A DNA stretch of 64,000 bases from Bacillus methanolicus MGA3 (GTDB lineage: Bacteria; Bacillota; Bacilli; Bacillales; Cytobacillaceae): assembly GCF_000724485.1 (NCBI RefSeq), contig NZ_CP007740.1, forward strand, positions 1 to 64,000, read 5' to 3'. How positions within the stretch are numbered: the stretch's first letter is position 1; the number at the start of each line of letters is the position of its first letter. A model generated the notes under the pieces. The model was not told the origin of the DNA. It ran no database searches and worked only from the letters and a program-made list of their open reading frames with translations. The position numbers and the translations under genes are program-made. Below, one piece after another: positions 51,735-60,039 of the stretch.

Positions 51735-51960
51735 AGTTTAAATTCTTTATAAACCTCTGCGTAAGCTACTTTCAACTGTACTCGTAATTGCTTGTTTTCA
51801 TTTTCTAAATTTTTGATTTTTCGTTTCAGCGATTCAATAAGTGCGTCTTTGTTGTCCTCGTTCATTTACGCTTTATTTGTTTTGCTGTAGGGGCTTAACA
51901 TAAGGTTTCAATATGCTAACGAAGTTCAGGATGGTTATACAGTGTTGCTTTCGCTACACC
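51735..51960 (-). pseudogene. DUF6262/TnpC-like transposition helper (copy 2)
   Basis: The minus strand reads KALGVAKATLYNHPEL (helix-turn-helix of DUF6262 proteins) and, after frame damage, MNEDNKDALIESLKRKIKNL and EVAYAEVYKEF. 51740-51895 matches 35545-35705 in direct orientation. Both are remnants of Tn554-like elements. Confidence 0.55.
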
Positions 51961-51969
51961 TAAAGCTTT

Positions 51970-52125
51970 ATATACAAATGGGTGTAATATCACTGACTTC
52001 AATGGCTACATCCGTATCGGTGTCAATTGCCATTTCCGATATCTACTTACATAAATACCGAGCCATCGTTAATTTCATCCCCAACCATGGCTACTTTTTC
52101 CGTCTGCTTATGAATTTCTAGTTTG
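51970..52125 (-). pseudogene. Heavy-metal P-type ATPase fragment
   Basis: The minus strand reads KLEIHKQTEKVAMVGDEIND, GSVFM-stop, VDIGNGN and DTDVAIEVSDIT, i.e. the hinge motif VAMVGDGINDAPAL..ADIGIAMG.. of Cu/Cd/Zn P1B ATPases with substitutions, a stop and a frameshift. A dead relic of a metal exporter. Confidence 0.65.
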
Positions 52126-52380
52126 TACTGAACAAGAAAAGCGATACCGTTTTAAAGTATCGCTACTCGTTACTTTAATAAGAGGGAGTTCCAGAAAAAC
52201 GCGGATTTACAATACTAACGAATTTTTTCAAAAAACAGATTCCGGTACAATAAGGAGCTTTCGTAGGGAGACACTTTTTTACTATCGATTCCCGTAGTGT
52301 AAATTATATAAACAATAAAACAATTAGTTTATTATATCGTATTAAAAAGAGGTAATTAGTATAAGGATCGGGAGGTAATT

Positions 52381-52998
52381 TTGTTCATGAAGAAAACGCA
52401 ATTAATACAAAAATTCAATAAACAGGCTGCGAAATATGCAAAAAAACGTAAAAAACAAGAGCAAAATAAATGGAGAAAGCAAATTTTCCAATCAGCTAAA
52501 GGAAAAACTCTAGAGGTGGCTGTTGGAGCCGGGATGAATTTCGCCTTCTATCCTAAAGACATTGAGTACATAGGTGTAGATTTCAGCCCTCAAATGATTG
52601 AACAAGCTAAAGAAGCAGCAAAAGAATATGGGATTAATGCTAAATTTATCATATCTGATGTGGAAAGTCTTAACTTCCCTGAGAATTCGTTTGATACAAT
52701 TGTATCATCGGGTTCTTTATGTAGTTATGAAGATCCAGTACATGTTCTAAACCTTTTTAATCAATGGTGTAAGGAAGATGGCCGGATATTACTTATGGAG
52801 CATGGATTATTTTCCGTCCCTGCACTCGCTTGGATTCAAAAGAAACTTGATGTTTTTGTCGTTAAAGCTATTGGATGCCATCAAAATCGGGATATCTTAG
52901 ATATAGTCAAGCAATCCAATTTGATAATTAACAAGCATGAACGTGCATTGTTGGGATATCTTTATTTAATCTGGGCAAATCCACAAAAGATACAATAG
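52381..52998 (+). CDS. Class I SAM-dependent methyltransferase
   Basis: About 205 residues from TTG 52381 (GGGAGGTAA seven bases before) or ATG 52387. TLEVAVGAGMNFAFYP and YIGVDFSPQMIEQAKEAA are motifs I and II, and SFDTIVSSGSLCSYEDP and GRILLMEHG follow. Best fit is the UbiE/phospholipid N-methyltransferase-like group of Bacillus. Substrate unknown. It stands alone with a terminator. Confidence 0.8.
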   Translation: MFMKKTQLIQKFNKQAAKYAKKRKKQEQNKWRKQIFQSAKGKTLEVAVGAGMNFAFYPKDIEYIGVDFSPQMIEQAKEAAKEYGINAKFIISDVESLNFPENSFDTIVSSGSLCSYEDPVHVLNLFNQWCKEDGRILLMEHGLFSVPALAWIQKKLDVFVVKAIGCHQNRDILDIVKQSNLIINKHERALLGYLYLIWANPQKIQ

Positions 52999-53014
52999 TA
53001 CAATATAGGCATTT

Positions 53015-53040
53015 AGGCGCTAATTAGCGTCTTTTTTATT
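53015..53040 (+). terminator. Terminator
   Basis: GGCGC - TAATTA - GCGTC followed by TTTTTTATTT. Confidence 0.7.
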
Positions 53041-53089
53041 TAGGTAGTCTTAATATGAACAGAATAAAGTTTTTGCATATTTCTGTCCG

Positions 53090-53191
53090 TTAGCCACCCG
53101 TGCTGCATTTCGTGGCACTATAGATTATAAAAGAAATTCTGTTCTTCCATGGGAAGATAAACAAAAAAGAGATACACGTTACAACAGTTAA
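53090..53191 (+). pseudogene. C-terminal fragment, unrecognised
   Basis: Open frame without start, ATRAAFRGTIDYKRNSVLPW then EDKQKRDTRYNS and stop (53189-53191). Not recognised. 53192-53423 holds no gene. Confidence 0.3.
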
Positions 53192-53423
53192 GGCATTGTA
53201 ATACACTTCCGGCATCGATACAATCCGACCAAAGTAATATTATAATTTTTCCTCTAGTGATATGAGACTATAAAATATTAAAACAGTGAAATGTGGAGAA
53301 ATTATGAACTCTTTAGATTTAACAAGAATTATTTGATAAGAATTATCTCCATGCTTTCTGCAAATTTAACTAATAATATAAAAACATCAAGTTTTAAGCT
53401 TAACAAAGGGTGTTACAATTATC

Positions 53424-54290
53424 ATGATGGGAATTATATTTTTTTTAACTTTTATGATTGTTTTACTTTCTATTTTTCTTTTACAAAAATCAACCAATAA
53501 AAAATTGTATAAACTAGCATTAGGATACAACACAGCTTTTTCCTTACTATTTTTAACCTTGTTTTTTTATTATGCAAATTCCAAAAATATGGTAGATGTT
53601 ATAAAAAATCTAGCGCAGAGAACAACGCATAAAGTCGAAGAGAGAAATCCTTCATCTGAACAGTCAAAAAAACCAGTCACGATTGTATCAGCTCTCATTG
53701 ATGCCCCCCTTTTCTCACAACTTCCAGAACTACCAAGGGGGTGCGAGGTAACAAGTCTGGCAATGCTTTTGAACCACGCGGGAATCAATGTAGATAAAAT
53801 GACACTAGCGAAGCAAATAAAGAAAAACCCGGTTCCTTATCGAATACATAATGGAAAAATATTTTATGGACATCCAAACGAAGGGTTTGTTGGTGACATG
53901 TATACAATAAAGAAACCGGGATATGGTGTCTATCATAAACCTATAAAAGAATTAGCCGAGATTTATTTGCCTAACCAAATCGTTGATTTAACAGGACAAT
54001 CATTTGAAGAAATATATAAATATTTGTCTAAAGGTACTCCAGTATGGGTTATTACCAACACAACTTTTCGTGTACTCCCTCCGTCTGAATTTATGGAATG
54101 GCAGACCCCGCAAGGTCCTATAAAAATAACATACCGGGAGCATTCCGTGTTAATCACTGGATATGATGAGAAATATATTTATTTTAATGACCCATTGACA
54201 GGTACGAAAAATAAAAAAGCACCTAAGTCTGAATTTATTCAAGCTTGGATACAAATGGGCAAACAAGCTATTACCTATAACCGCAATTAA
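53424..54290 (+). CDS. Membrane-anchored C39-like cysteine peptidase
   Basis: 288 residues. Two N-terminal membrane spans ([17 protein letters not shown] and [15 protein letters not shown]), a linker, then a Peptidase_C39_2 domain: [14 protein letters not shown] with the nucleophile Cys, [20 protein letters not shown] with the His and Asp/Asn. These proteases are papain-like and face outward; many process bacteriocins or wall proteins, substrate here unknown. ATG 53424 or 53427. The terminator stem overlaps its stop codon. Confidence 0.82.
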   Translation: MMGIIFFLTFMIVLLSIFLLQKSTNKKLYKLALGYNTAFSLLFLTLFFYYANSKNMVDVIKNLAQRTTHKVEERNPSSEQSKKPVTIVSALIDAPLFSQLPELPRGCEVTSLAMLLNHAGINVDKMTLAKQIKKNPVPYRIHNGKIFYGHPNEGFVGDMYTIKKPGYGVYHKPIKELAEIYLPNQIVDLTGQSFEEIYKYLSKGTPVWVITNTTFRVLPPSEFMEWQTPQGPIKITYREHSVLITGYDEKYIYFNDPLTGTKNKKAPKSEFIQAWIQMGKQAITYNRN

Positions 54291-54318
54291 CCGGTTATAG
54301 GTAGTGGCTTGTCTTTTT
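54272..54318 (+). terminator. Terminator overlapping the C39 stop codon
   Basis: TACCTATAACCG - loop - CGGTTATAGGTA, perfect 12-bp stem containing the stop codon region, followed by TGTCTTTTTT. Confidence 0.8.
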
Positions 54319-54408
54319 TATTTCAAAATGTAATTTGACTCCTATTAAAAATGTCAAACAATAATTTAATCTTCGAACTACTTCGTGTGAAAAAAAAATA
54401 TAATTTTT

Positions 54409-54441
54409 CTCCATAAATTTTGCACATTTATTCTTTATGAT
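54409..54441 (+). promoter_or_regulatory. Copper-island box (a), multicopper oxidase promoter
   Basis: CTCCATAAATTTTGCACATT starting at 54409, with TATGAT at 54436-54441, 27 bases from box start to -10 start. Confidence 0.75.
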
Positions 54442-54486
54442 GATATTAGAGTGATTCAGATTACATGTTTACGGAGGGATATATGC

Positions 54487-56070
54487 ATGAAGAAATTATT
54501 GTTTGGAACCATCTTAGCAGGAGTCGTTGCTATCGGTGCGGCTTGCTCAAATAATACTTCGCATAGTTCCATGCAAGGACACGATATGTCAAATATGAAT
54601 ATGAAGGAGGAAAACACCGCCCAGGACTCCAGTAATCAACTTCCTTTGGCAACAAACACAGAAGTTTTATCCGGCAAAGAGATTAATCTCACTGCTAAGG
54701 AAGCATTATTACAAATAAATGATAAAGTAAAACTTCCGGTTTACACGTACAATGGATCTGTTCCCGGAGCGCAAATCCGTATTAAACAAGGGGACAGAGT
54801 AAAAATCAATTTGAAAAATGAATTACCAGAACCGACAACCATTCATTGGCACGGCTACCCTGTTCCAAATAGTCAAGATGGAGTTCCGGGTGTCACGATG
54901 AACGCTATTAAACCGGGTGAAACTTTTACTTATGAATTTACTGCAACCGTACCGGGAACGTATTGGTATCATTCCCATCAAGAAAGCGCGAAACAAGTAG
55001 ACAAAGGATTATACGGTACATTAATCGTAGAGCCTAAGAATGAGGAAAAAGTAGATCGAGATTATACACTTGTGTTAGATGAGTGGATGAGTAATCCAGA
55101 TGAAGGAAATATGGATATGAGTGGTATGGATCATAGTAATATGGGACACGGAAATAGCTCCGACGACAAACAAATGGATATGAGTAGCATGGGTCATGAT
55201 ATGAGTATGTATGATATTTTCACGATTAATGGGAAAAGTGGCTCCGCTGTAGAACCTTTAAAAGTGAAGAAAGGCGAAAAAGTACGACTTCGCCTTGTAA
55301 ACGCAGGATACATGTCCCACAAACTCCACCTGCATGGTAATGAGTTTAAAATTGTCGCAACAGACGGGCAACCGTTAAAAGATCCGCAACCAATCAAAAA
55401 TGAACTTTTAAATATTGCTCCAGGTGAACGTTATGATATTGAATTTATCGCGAATAATCCGGGTGAATGGTTATTAGAATGTCATGGTGATATGAAAGGT
55501 ACCGATGGCATGAAAGTGAAAATTCAATACGAAGGCGCAACAAACAATACGGACAAAGCAAATGCAAAAGAAGCCCTTCCTATCGTTGATATGACAAAAT
55601 ACGGAAAACATGAATTAGGTCAATTTACGTTAGACCAAAAATATGATGTAGAGTACACAATGGATTTAGGAACAGCCATGGGCAAAGATGGCATGGTTTA
55701 CACGATTAATGATAAAACTTATCCTGAAACAGCACCTGTAAATGTTAAGAAAGGAGATTTAGTAAAAGTAAAATTAGTGAACAATTCACCGAAAGATTTA
55801 CATCCTATGCATTTACACGGACACTTCTTCCAAGTATTAAGTAAAAATGGTAAGCCAATTAAAGGCTCCCCATTGATTAAGGATACCTTGAATTTAAAAC
55901 CGGGTGAAGAATATGTCGTCGCATTTAAAGCTGATAATCCGGGAAATTGGATGTTCCACTGCCATGACTTGCACCATGCTTCAGCCGGAATGGTCACAGA
56001 AGTAAAATATAAAGATTACAAATCTAACTATACACCAAATCCTAATGATGCAACTAATAAAGGTGAATAA
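54487..56070 (+). CDS. Multicopper oxidase lipoprotein with Met-rich loop
   Basis: 527 residues from ATG 54487 (ACGGAGGG upstream). Lipobox IGAAC anchors it outside. Three cupredoxin domains with all copper-site motifs: HWHGYPVPNSQDGVPG, YWYHSHQE, HPMHLHGHFFQVL and WMFHCHDLHHASAGM. Met/His-rich stretches (SSMQGHDMSNMNMK at the N-terminus and MDMSGMDHSNMGHG in a loop) bind extra Cu(I). Likely oxidises Cu(I) to Cu(II) to protect the envelope, as CueO and similar enzymes do. Opens the copper/thiol island. Confidence 0.95.
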   Translation: MKKLLFGTILAGVVAIGAACSNNTSHSSMQGHDMSNMNMKEENTAQDSSNQLPLATNTEVLSGKEINLTAKEALLQINDKVKLPVYTYNGSVPGAQIRIKQGDRVKINLKNELPEPTTIHWHGYPVPNSQDGVPGVTMNAIKPGETFTYEFTATVPGTYWYHSHQESAKQVDKGLYGTLIVEPKNEEKVDRDYTLVLDEWMSNPDEGNMDMSGMDHSNMGHGNSSDDKQMDMSSMGHDMSMYDIFTINGKSGSAVEPLKVKKGEKVRLRLVNAGYMSHKLHLHGNEFKIVATDGQPLKDPQPIKNELLNIAPGERYDIEFIANNPGEWLLECHGDMKGTDGMKVKIQYEGATNNTDKANAKEALPIVDMTKYGKHELGQFTLDQKYDVEYTMDLGTAMGKDGMVYTINDKTYPETAPVNVKKGDLVKVKLVNNSPKDLHPMHLHGHFFQVLSKNGKPIKGSPLIKDTLNLKPGEEYVVAFKADNPGNWMFHCHDLHHASAGMVTEVKYKDYKSNYTPNPNDATNKGE

Positions 56071-56091
56071 CGGTATATCGAAGTAAGTGAA

Positions 56092-56122
56092 ATCCCCTCC
56101 AAGTTTTACTTGGAGGGGATTT
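56092..56122. terminator. Bidirectional terminator
   Basis: ATCCCCTCCAAG - loop - CTTGGAGGGGAT, 12-bp perfect stem between the convergent oxidase and copZ genes. Confidence 0.9.
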
Positions 56123-56126
56123 AATG

Positions 56127-56336
56127 TTACTTCACATCGTAACCTTGCTCTTCAATCGCTTCTTTGAGGTTTTCTACATTTACCTTTGTTTTATCATAAT
56201 CTACATCCACAGTACCTTCTTGCAAATGTACTTCTACATTTTTTACCCCGTCTAGTTCTTTAAGAGCGTTCGTCACTGCCATTTTGCAGTGTCCACAAGT
56301 CATTCCTTGTACATGTAATGTAATTGCCATCATCAA
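56127..56336 (-). CDS. copZ: Copper chaperone CopZ
   Basis: 68-69 residues (two adjacent ATGs; GGAGG upstream). Heavy-metal-associated domain with HVQGMTCGHCKMAV carrying the MxCxxC copper site (Cys13, Cys16 counting from the first Met) and the beta-alpha-beta-beta-alpha-beta length. Delivers Cu(I) to the P-type exporter CopA, but here only the last 40 residues of a copA remain upstream in the operon. Confidence 0.95.
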   Translation of the reverse strand: MMMAITLHVQGMTCGHCKMAVTNALKELDGVKNVEVHLQEGTVDVDYDKTKVNVENLKEAIEEQGYDVK

Positions 56337-56358
56337 TTCCTCCTTACTTGTCTCGATT

Positions 56359-56478
56359 TTATATTTTCACGCGTTTCAAACGAAGAGCGTTTGTCACAAC
56401 TGATACGGAACTGAATGCCATGGCGGCACCAGCAATCCAAGGCTCCAATAATCCAGAGGCGGCTACAGGAATGCATGG
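56359..56478 (-). pseudogene. copA: Copper-exporting ATPase CopA, C-terminal fragment
   Basis: The minus strand reads [20 protein letters not shown] then [17 protein letters not shown] and stop 56359-56361, the invariant last membrane helices of CopA. The preceding 750 codons are absent. It lies just upstream of copZ on the same strand, as in copZA-type operons read in the order copA-copZ. Confidence 0.85.
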
Positions 56479-56600
56479 AGACGTGATAAAAGACAAGCAA
56501 TACTTATAGTTGAATAGTCAGTATAACAGTAAAAGATGATGTGTTATAAAATGAAACAAAAAATCGATACAAATCGTGATCAAAAGTCTTTAAAGTATTT

Positions 56601-56630
56601 CTCCATAAAAAATTCATAATTTTATAGTAT
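56601..56630 (+). promoter_or_regulatory. Copper-island box (b), ccdA promoter
   Basis: CTCCATAAAAAATTCATAAT at 56601-56620, followed by TATAGTAT; a weaker match of the consensus. Confidence 0.6.
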
Positions 56631-56664
56631 CGTTACAGAATCGAAGAGAAAAGGATGGGTCAAT

Positions 56665-57372
56665 ATGAGCGATATCAATGTATTTCTAGCATTCGGTGCG
56701 GGATTACTGTCTTTTATATCCCCTTGTTGTTTACCACTATATCCAGCTTTTTTATCTTACATTACAGGGGTATCAGTTGATGAAGTAAAGAAAGAGAATG
56801 TGATGATTCAAAAACGTGCAATGCTTCATACACTCTTTTTCTTACTTGGTTTTTCTGTTATCTTCATTGCTATTGGTTTCGGTACTTCTGTAATAGGAAA
56901 AATATTTGTTGGTTATCAAGATTTAATTAGACAAATTAGCGCCCTGTTCATTATCTTTTTCGGTCTAGTCATTTTAGGTGTATTTTCGCCTTCCTTTATG
57001 ATGAAGGATAAACGGTTCGTCTTTCGCAACAAGCCCTCCGGTTATTTTGGCTCTATTTTAATTGGAATAGGTTTTGCTGCAGGATGGACTCCCTGTACAG
57101 GGCCCATTCTTGTATCAGTTATAGCGTTGGCAGCTACCAAACCAAGCGCAGCCCTTTTATACATGTTCGTCTATGTATTAGGTTTTGCCGTACCTTTTTT
57201 CATTATGTCATTTTTTATCGGCAAGCTAAATTGGATCAAGAGATATAACTCTGTCATCGTAAAAGTCGGGGGATTTCTTATGATTGTCATGGGGATTCTG
57301 CTGTTTTTTGATTGGATGACAAAAATCATTATCTTTTTTACAGGTTTGTTTGGTGGGTTCACAGGTTTTTAG
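56665..57372 (+). CDS. ccdA: CcdA-type thiol-disulfide transporter
   Basis: 235 residues, six membrane spans. [20 protein letters not shown] and [16 protein letters not shown] place the paired cysteines in helices 1 and 4 as in CcdA/DsbD. Moves reducing equivalents from cytoplasmic thioredoxin to proteins outside. The TlpA-like protein encoded next to it is a natural client. AAGGATGGGT precedes ATG. Confidence 0.92.
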   Translation: MSDINVFLAFGAGLLSFISPCCLPLYPAFLSYITGVSVDEVKKENVMIQKRAMLHTLFFLLGFSVIFIAIGFGTSVIGKIFVGYQDLIRQISALFIIFFGLVILGVFSPSFMMKDKRFVFRNKPSGYFGSILIGIGFAAGWTPCTGPILVSVIALAATKPSAALLYMFVYVLGFAVPFFIMSFFIGKLNWIKRYNSVIVKVGGFLMIVMGILLFFDWMTKIIIFFTGLFGGFTGF

Positions 57373-57393
57373 GTGTTATAATCCGAAAATACC

Positions 57394-57452
57394 TATCCCT
57401 CCTGAGTTAACAGTAAGAAGTATTCTTGTTACTGTCTACTTAGAAGGGATCA
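57394..57452. repeat. Palindromic repeat family, copy C
   Basis: TATCCCTCCTGAGTTAACAG and CTGTCTACTTAGAAGGGATC are near-complementary arms; related to copies A and B. Located between the convergent ccdA and tlpA-like genes. Confidence 0.7.
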
Positions 57453-57485
57453 TATCCATATCCTCTAAATATAAAGAGTTAGTTT

Positions 57486-58118
57486 TTATTGAATATTTGA
57501 GATAAAGCGATCCATGGTTCCATAAGACATAGCACCTACATACTTATCTCTAATAATCCCGTTTTTATCGATGATATACGAAGTGGGGATTGTTATTGCA
57601 CCGTATAGATTTCCAACTTTTCCATGCTCATTAAGCGCGATTTTAAATGTCAATCCTTTATTCCTCACAAAATCTTTCACCGCATCAGGATTGCTTTCGG
57701 TATACGTTAAGTTGACTGCCAAAATCTCTACATTGTTATTTTTATTGTTTTCATAGAACTTTTGCATTTCTGGAATTTCAGCTTTGCAAGGAGGACACCA
57801 AGTAGCCCAAAAATTCAATATAACCGACTTGCCACGTAAATCAGACAACTTCACTTTATTTCCTGTAATTGAAAGTAATTCAAAGTCTGGGGCAACTTCC
57901 ACTTTATTAGTCCCGATTTTTCCCGAATCTAATGAAGTAGACGTTACTGCTTTAGATTCTATTTTCCCTGTTTCCTGTTGATTGCTAAGAATGGAAGCTA
58001 AGGCAAAGCTTAAAATCATAATACTTAAAGCTAGTTTATTTGTTGCATTTTTCCGTCCTTGCTCTCGTCCACAGGAGAAGCTTCTGTTTCTCTCCTCTCT
58101 AACCAATATGAAATACAT
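57486..58118 (-). CDS. TlpA/ResA-like membrane-tethered thioredoxin
   Basis: Up to 210 residues. A membrane anchor (LALSIMILSFALASIL) is followed by a thioredoxin-fold domain: VAPDFELLSITGNKVKLSDL, the active site FWATWCPPCKAEIP, and IPTSYIIDKNGIIRDKYVGA with the cis-Pro. Reduces disulfides outside the membrane, fed by CcdA. The start is uncertain: the frame overlaps the upstream gene by 88 bases and has no good start codon near the anchor; the well-placed ATG after AAGGACGGAAAA is out of frame, so a small indel is possible. Confidence 0.85.
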   Translation of the reverse strand: MYFILVREERNRSFSCGREQGRKNATNKLALSIMILSFALASILSNQQETGKIESKAVTSTSLDSGKIGTNKVEVAPDFELLSITGNKVKLSDLRGKSVILNFWATWCPPCKAEIPEMQKFYENNKNNNVEILAVNLTYTESNPDAVKDFVRNKGLTFKIALNEHGKVGNLYGAITIPTSYIIDKNGIIRDKYVGAMSYGTMDRFISNIQ

Positions 58119-58723
58119 ATAAAGATCATAATGAGAGATCCATATAACAATACTTCTTTTGATATGAACGATGCATATACAAAATTGTTTTTAGATAGAG
58201 CTAGTTCAAATTGAATTAAATGAAACCATATAAGAAGTTGCAATAAAGTTTTTTGCGTTTTGATTCGTGATGCTGCTATAAAAAAACAAAAAGCTACTAT
58301 TGCTTGCAAAATGACGGGATAATCCAGAGGATCTTCCATTACGCGTATCCAGACAAAAGTACTAAAATACCCCAAATACACAGGAATGGCTGCCCGTGTG
58401 TAAGAATCCACGGAAATATTCTGTTTTTTGATGGATAACCAAGTATAGATCACGATAAAAATAATTCCAATACCAACTCCAATATATCCCCCGTTAAAAT
58501 AAAGTATAGTCATCGGATTTTGTAACACTGAATGGGGATGTAAAACGACATAGCTAAATTTCCAAATGAGTACTTCATAAATTAAACTGTTAAAAATTAA
58601 ATCCATGATGTTTCTTTCTACTTTTAATATCCTAATTCCATAATAAAACATCACATAGCTAATCAATAACCCACTTATGAGTAAAAGATTTTCACCTTGG
58701 ACTACAATACTACCGAATTGCAA
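58031..58723 (-). CDS. Lgt-like polytopic membrane protein
   Basis: 230 residues from TTG 58723, eight bases after GGAGGG; an in-frame GTG at 58738 overlaps that site. Seven hydrophobic spans, a start like prolipoprotein diacylglyceryl transferases (QFGSIVVQGENLLLISGLLI) and YFNGGYIGVGIGIIFIV at the place of the Lgt glycine-rich loop, but the catalytic His/Arg pattern of true Lgt is not evident. Operon partner of the TlpA-like gene. It may be a quinone- or thiol-linked membrane protein. Confidence 0.65.
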   Translation of the reverse strand: MQFGSIVVQGENLLLISGLLISYVMFYYGIRILKVERNIMDLIFNSLIYEVLIWKFSYVVLHPHSVLQNPMTILYFNGGYIGVGIGIIFIVIYTWLSIKKQNISVDSYTRAAIPVYLGYFSTFVWIRVMEDPLDYPVILQAIVAFCFFIAASRIKTQKTLLQLLIWFHLIQFELALSKNNFVYASFISKEVLLYGSLIMIFICISYWLERRETEASPVDESKDGKMQQIN

Positions 58724-58767
58724 TACATATCCCTCCACAATATTACGTGATTTATTTATTGTAAATA

Positions 58768-58790
58768 AAAAATATGAATTTATTATGGAG
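58768..58790 (-). promoter_or_regulatory. Copper-island box (c), Lgt-like/TlpA operon promoter
   Basis: Minus strand CTCCATAATAAATTCATATT, with TACAAT beginning 27 bases after the box start. Confidence 0.7.
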
Positions 58791-58860
58791 AAAAACGAAA
58801 GAAGGCATGGAATAATAGGAAGTCAAGGTGAATGAGGATAAAAGAGACAATTATATAAAA

Positions 58861-58896
58861 AAGAAGTTGTTGACAATACGGATCAACAACTTCCTT
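58861..58896. terminator. Bidirectional terminator
   Basis: GAAGTTGTTGA - CAATACGGA - TCAACAACTTC, 11-bp perfect stem. Confidence 0.8.
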
Positions 58897-58963
58897 CATC
58901 TATATGAAATGAAAAAAGGGGGGAAACAATTGTAAATCGCATTTCCTGTACACAATATAACCA

Positions 58964-59160
58964 CTATAACTTTTTGGATAGCTGTTCAAATTCGTCCAAA
59001 GTGATCTCTCCTTTTGCTAATCGTACTTTTAATATTTCGGAGATAACTCTTCTTTATGGTTATTCAAAAAACGATATAAGAGATAAAAACCAACGCCGAT
59101 TAATACAACCCAGAATAACATCATCCCAATCATCATCGCAGAACCTCCAAACATTCCCAT
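58964..59160 (-). pseudogene. SHOCT-domain small membrane protein, frameshifted
   Basis: ATG 59160 behind AAAAGGAGG opens MGMFGGSAMMIGMMLFWVVL, one membrane span and HKEELSPKY-stop. In another frame the sequence continues EILKVRLAKGEITLDEFEQL and SKKL, a SHOCT motif (LKxRxAKGEIxxxEF). One inserted or lost base before the motif breaks it, or it ends early. Last gene of the 59916 operon. Confidence 0.65.
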
Positions 59161-59184
59161 TCTGTTTTCCTCCTTTTGCTAAAT

Positions 59185-59916
59185 TTAGAACCAATAAGTA
59201 ATGGTGTCTAATATGCCAAGTAAAACCATCATCATTCCAGCTGCTTTCTGAACGAACCTTCCTGCTTGTTTTCCTTTTTTCATTAGACTACCGCTAAATC
59301 CTAAGTACCAAAGGATAAGGATGAAGAAAATAACAGGTACAGAGGTTCCGATGGCAAAGATACTCGGTAATAGCACCCCATAAGAAGTTGAATATACGAG
59401 AGGCATGAGAGTAACAAAAAACAGTACAAACATCGTTGGACAAAAAGCTAATGAAAAGCCGAAACCCATTAAAAATGAGCCTGTCTTTCCTTTCTTTAAA
59501 AATCTCTCAGGGATTTTGAACAAGGTTACGTTCCAATACATTTTAAAAAGCCCTAACAAGTATAGGCCTACAAGAATAAGAATGGGACCTATTAGCTTTC
59601 TTAACCACGGAAAATATAATGTTAGTGTACTTTGAATCTCTTTCCCCATAAGCCAGACAATTAAACCTAAACCTGAAAACGCAATGATTTTACCAAAAAT
59701 GAATAGGAGCAATTCTTTCCACGCAATCCCTTTTTGTAAGGACTGATTACTGTATAACGTGATAGCTCCTAAGTTACCGGTTATTTGACACGGGGCCATC
59801 GCTCCTACTATACCAAGAACAAAGGCTGACAAAATAGGGATAGTTGTTGTATTATGTGCAATATTTAGAAACGGTTGACTTAGAAAGTTACTTATTTGAC
59901 TCAAGAATGAATACAT
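59185..59916 (-). CDS. DsbD/CcdA-like membrane protein (second thiol transporter)
   Basis: About 243 residues from ATG 59916, GAAGGTGA seven bases upstream. Six spans with cysteines at the start of helix 1 (IVGAMAPCQITGNLGAI) and helix 4 (GFSLAFCPTMFVLFFV), the same intramembrane pair arrangement as CcdA but with divergent neighbours. Such proteins are annotated as DsbD-like or sulfite-exporter-like; the PCQ..FCPT form occurs next to copper genes. I infer electron transfer to copper-handling proteins outside. Confidence 0.75.
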   Translation of the reverse strand: MYSFLSQISNFLSQPFLNIAHNTTTIPILSAFVLGIVGAMAPCQITGNLGAITLYSNQSLQKGIAWKELLLFIFGKIIAFSGLGLIVWLMGKEIQSTLTLYFPWLRKLIGPILILVGLYLLGLFKMYWNVTLFKIPERFLKKGKTGSFLMGFGFSLAFCPTMFVLFFVTLMPLVYSTSYGVLLPSIFAIGTSVPVIFFILILWYLGFSGSLMKKGKQAGRFVQKAAGMMMVLLGILDTITYWF

Positions 59917-59960
59917 ACTTCTTATCACCTTCTTCTCTACCTAATATCTTTATTGTAGCA

Positions 59961-59984
59961 ATGAATTTTGCAGAAATTGTGGAG
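59961..59984 (-). promoter_or_regulatory. Copper-island box (d), DsbD-like operon promoter
   Basis: Minus strand CTCCACAATTTCTGCAAAAT, with TACAAT beginning 27 bases after the box start. Confidence 0.75.
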
Positions 59985-60004
59985 TGGTATATTTTTAAGT
60001 AAGC

Positions 60005-60034
60005 AAAAAGACATGCACCCGCATGTCTTTTATT
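60005..60034. terminator. Terminator of the BNR-repeat lipoprotein gene
   Basis: AAAGACATGC - ACCC - GCATGTCTTT. Confidence 0.8.
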
Positions 60035-60039
60035 AAAAT

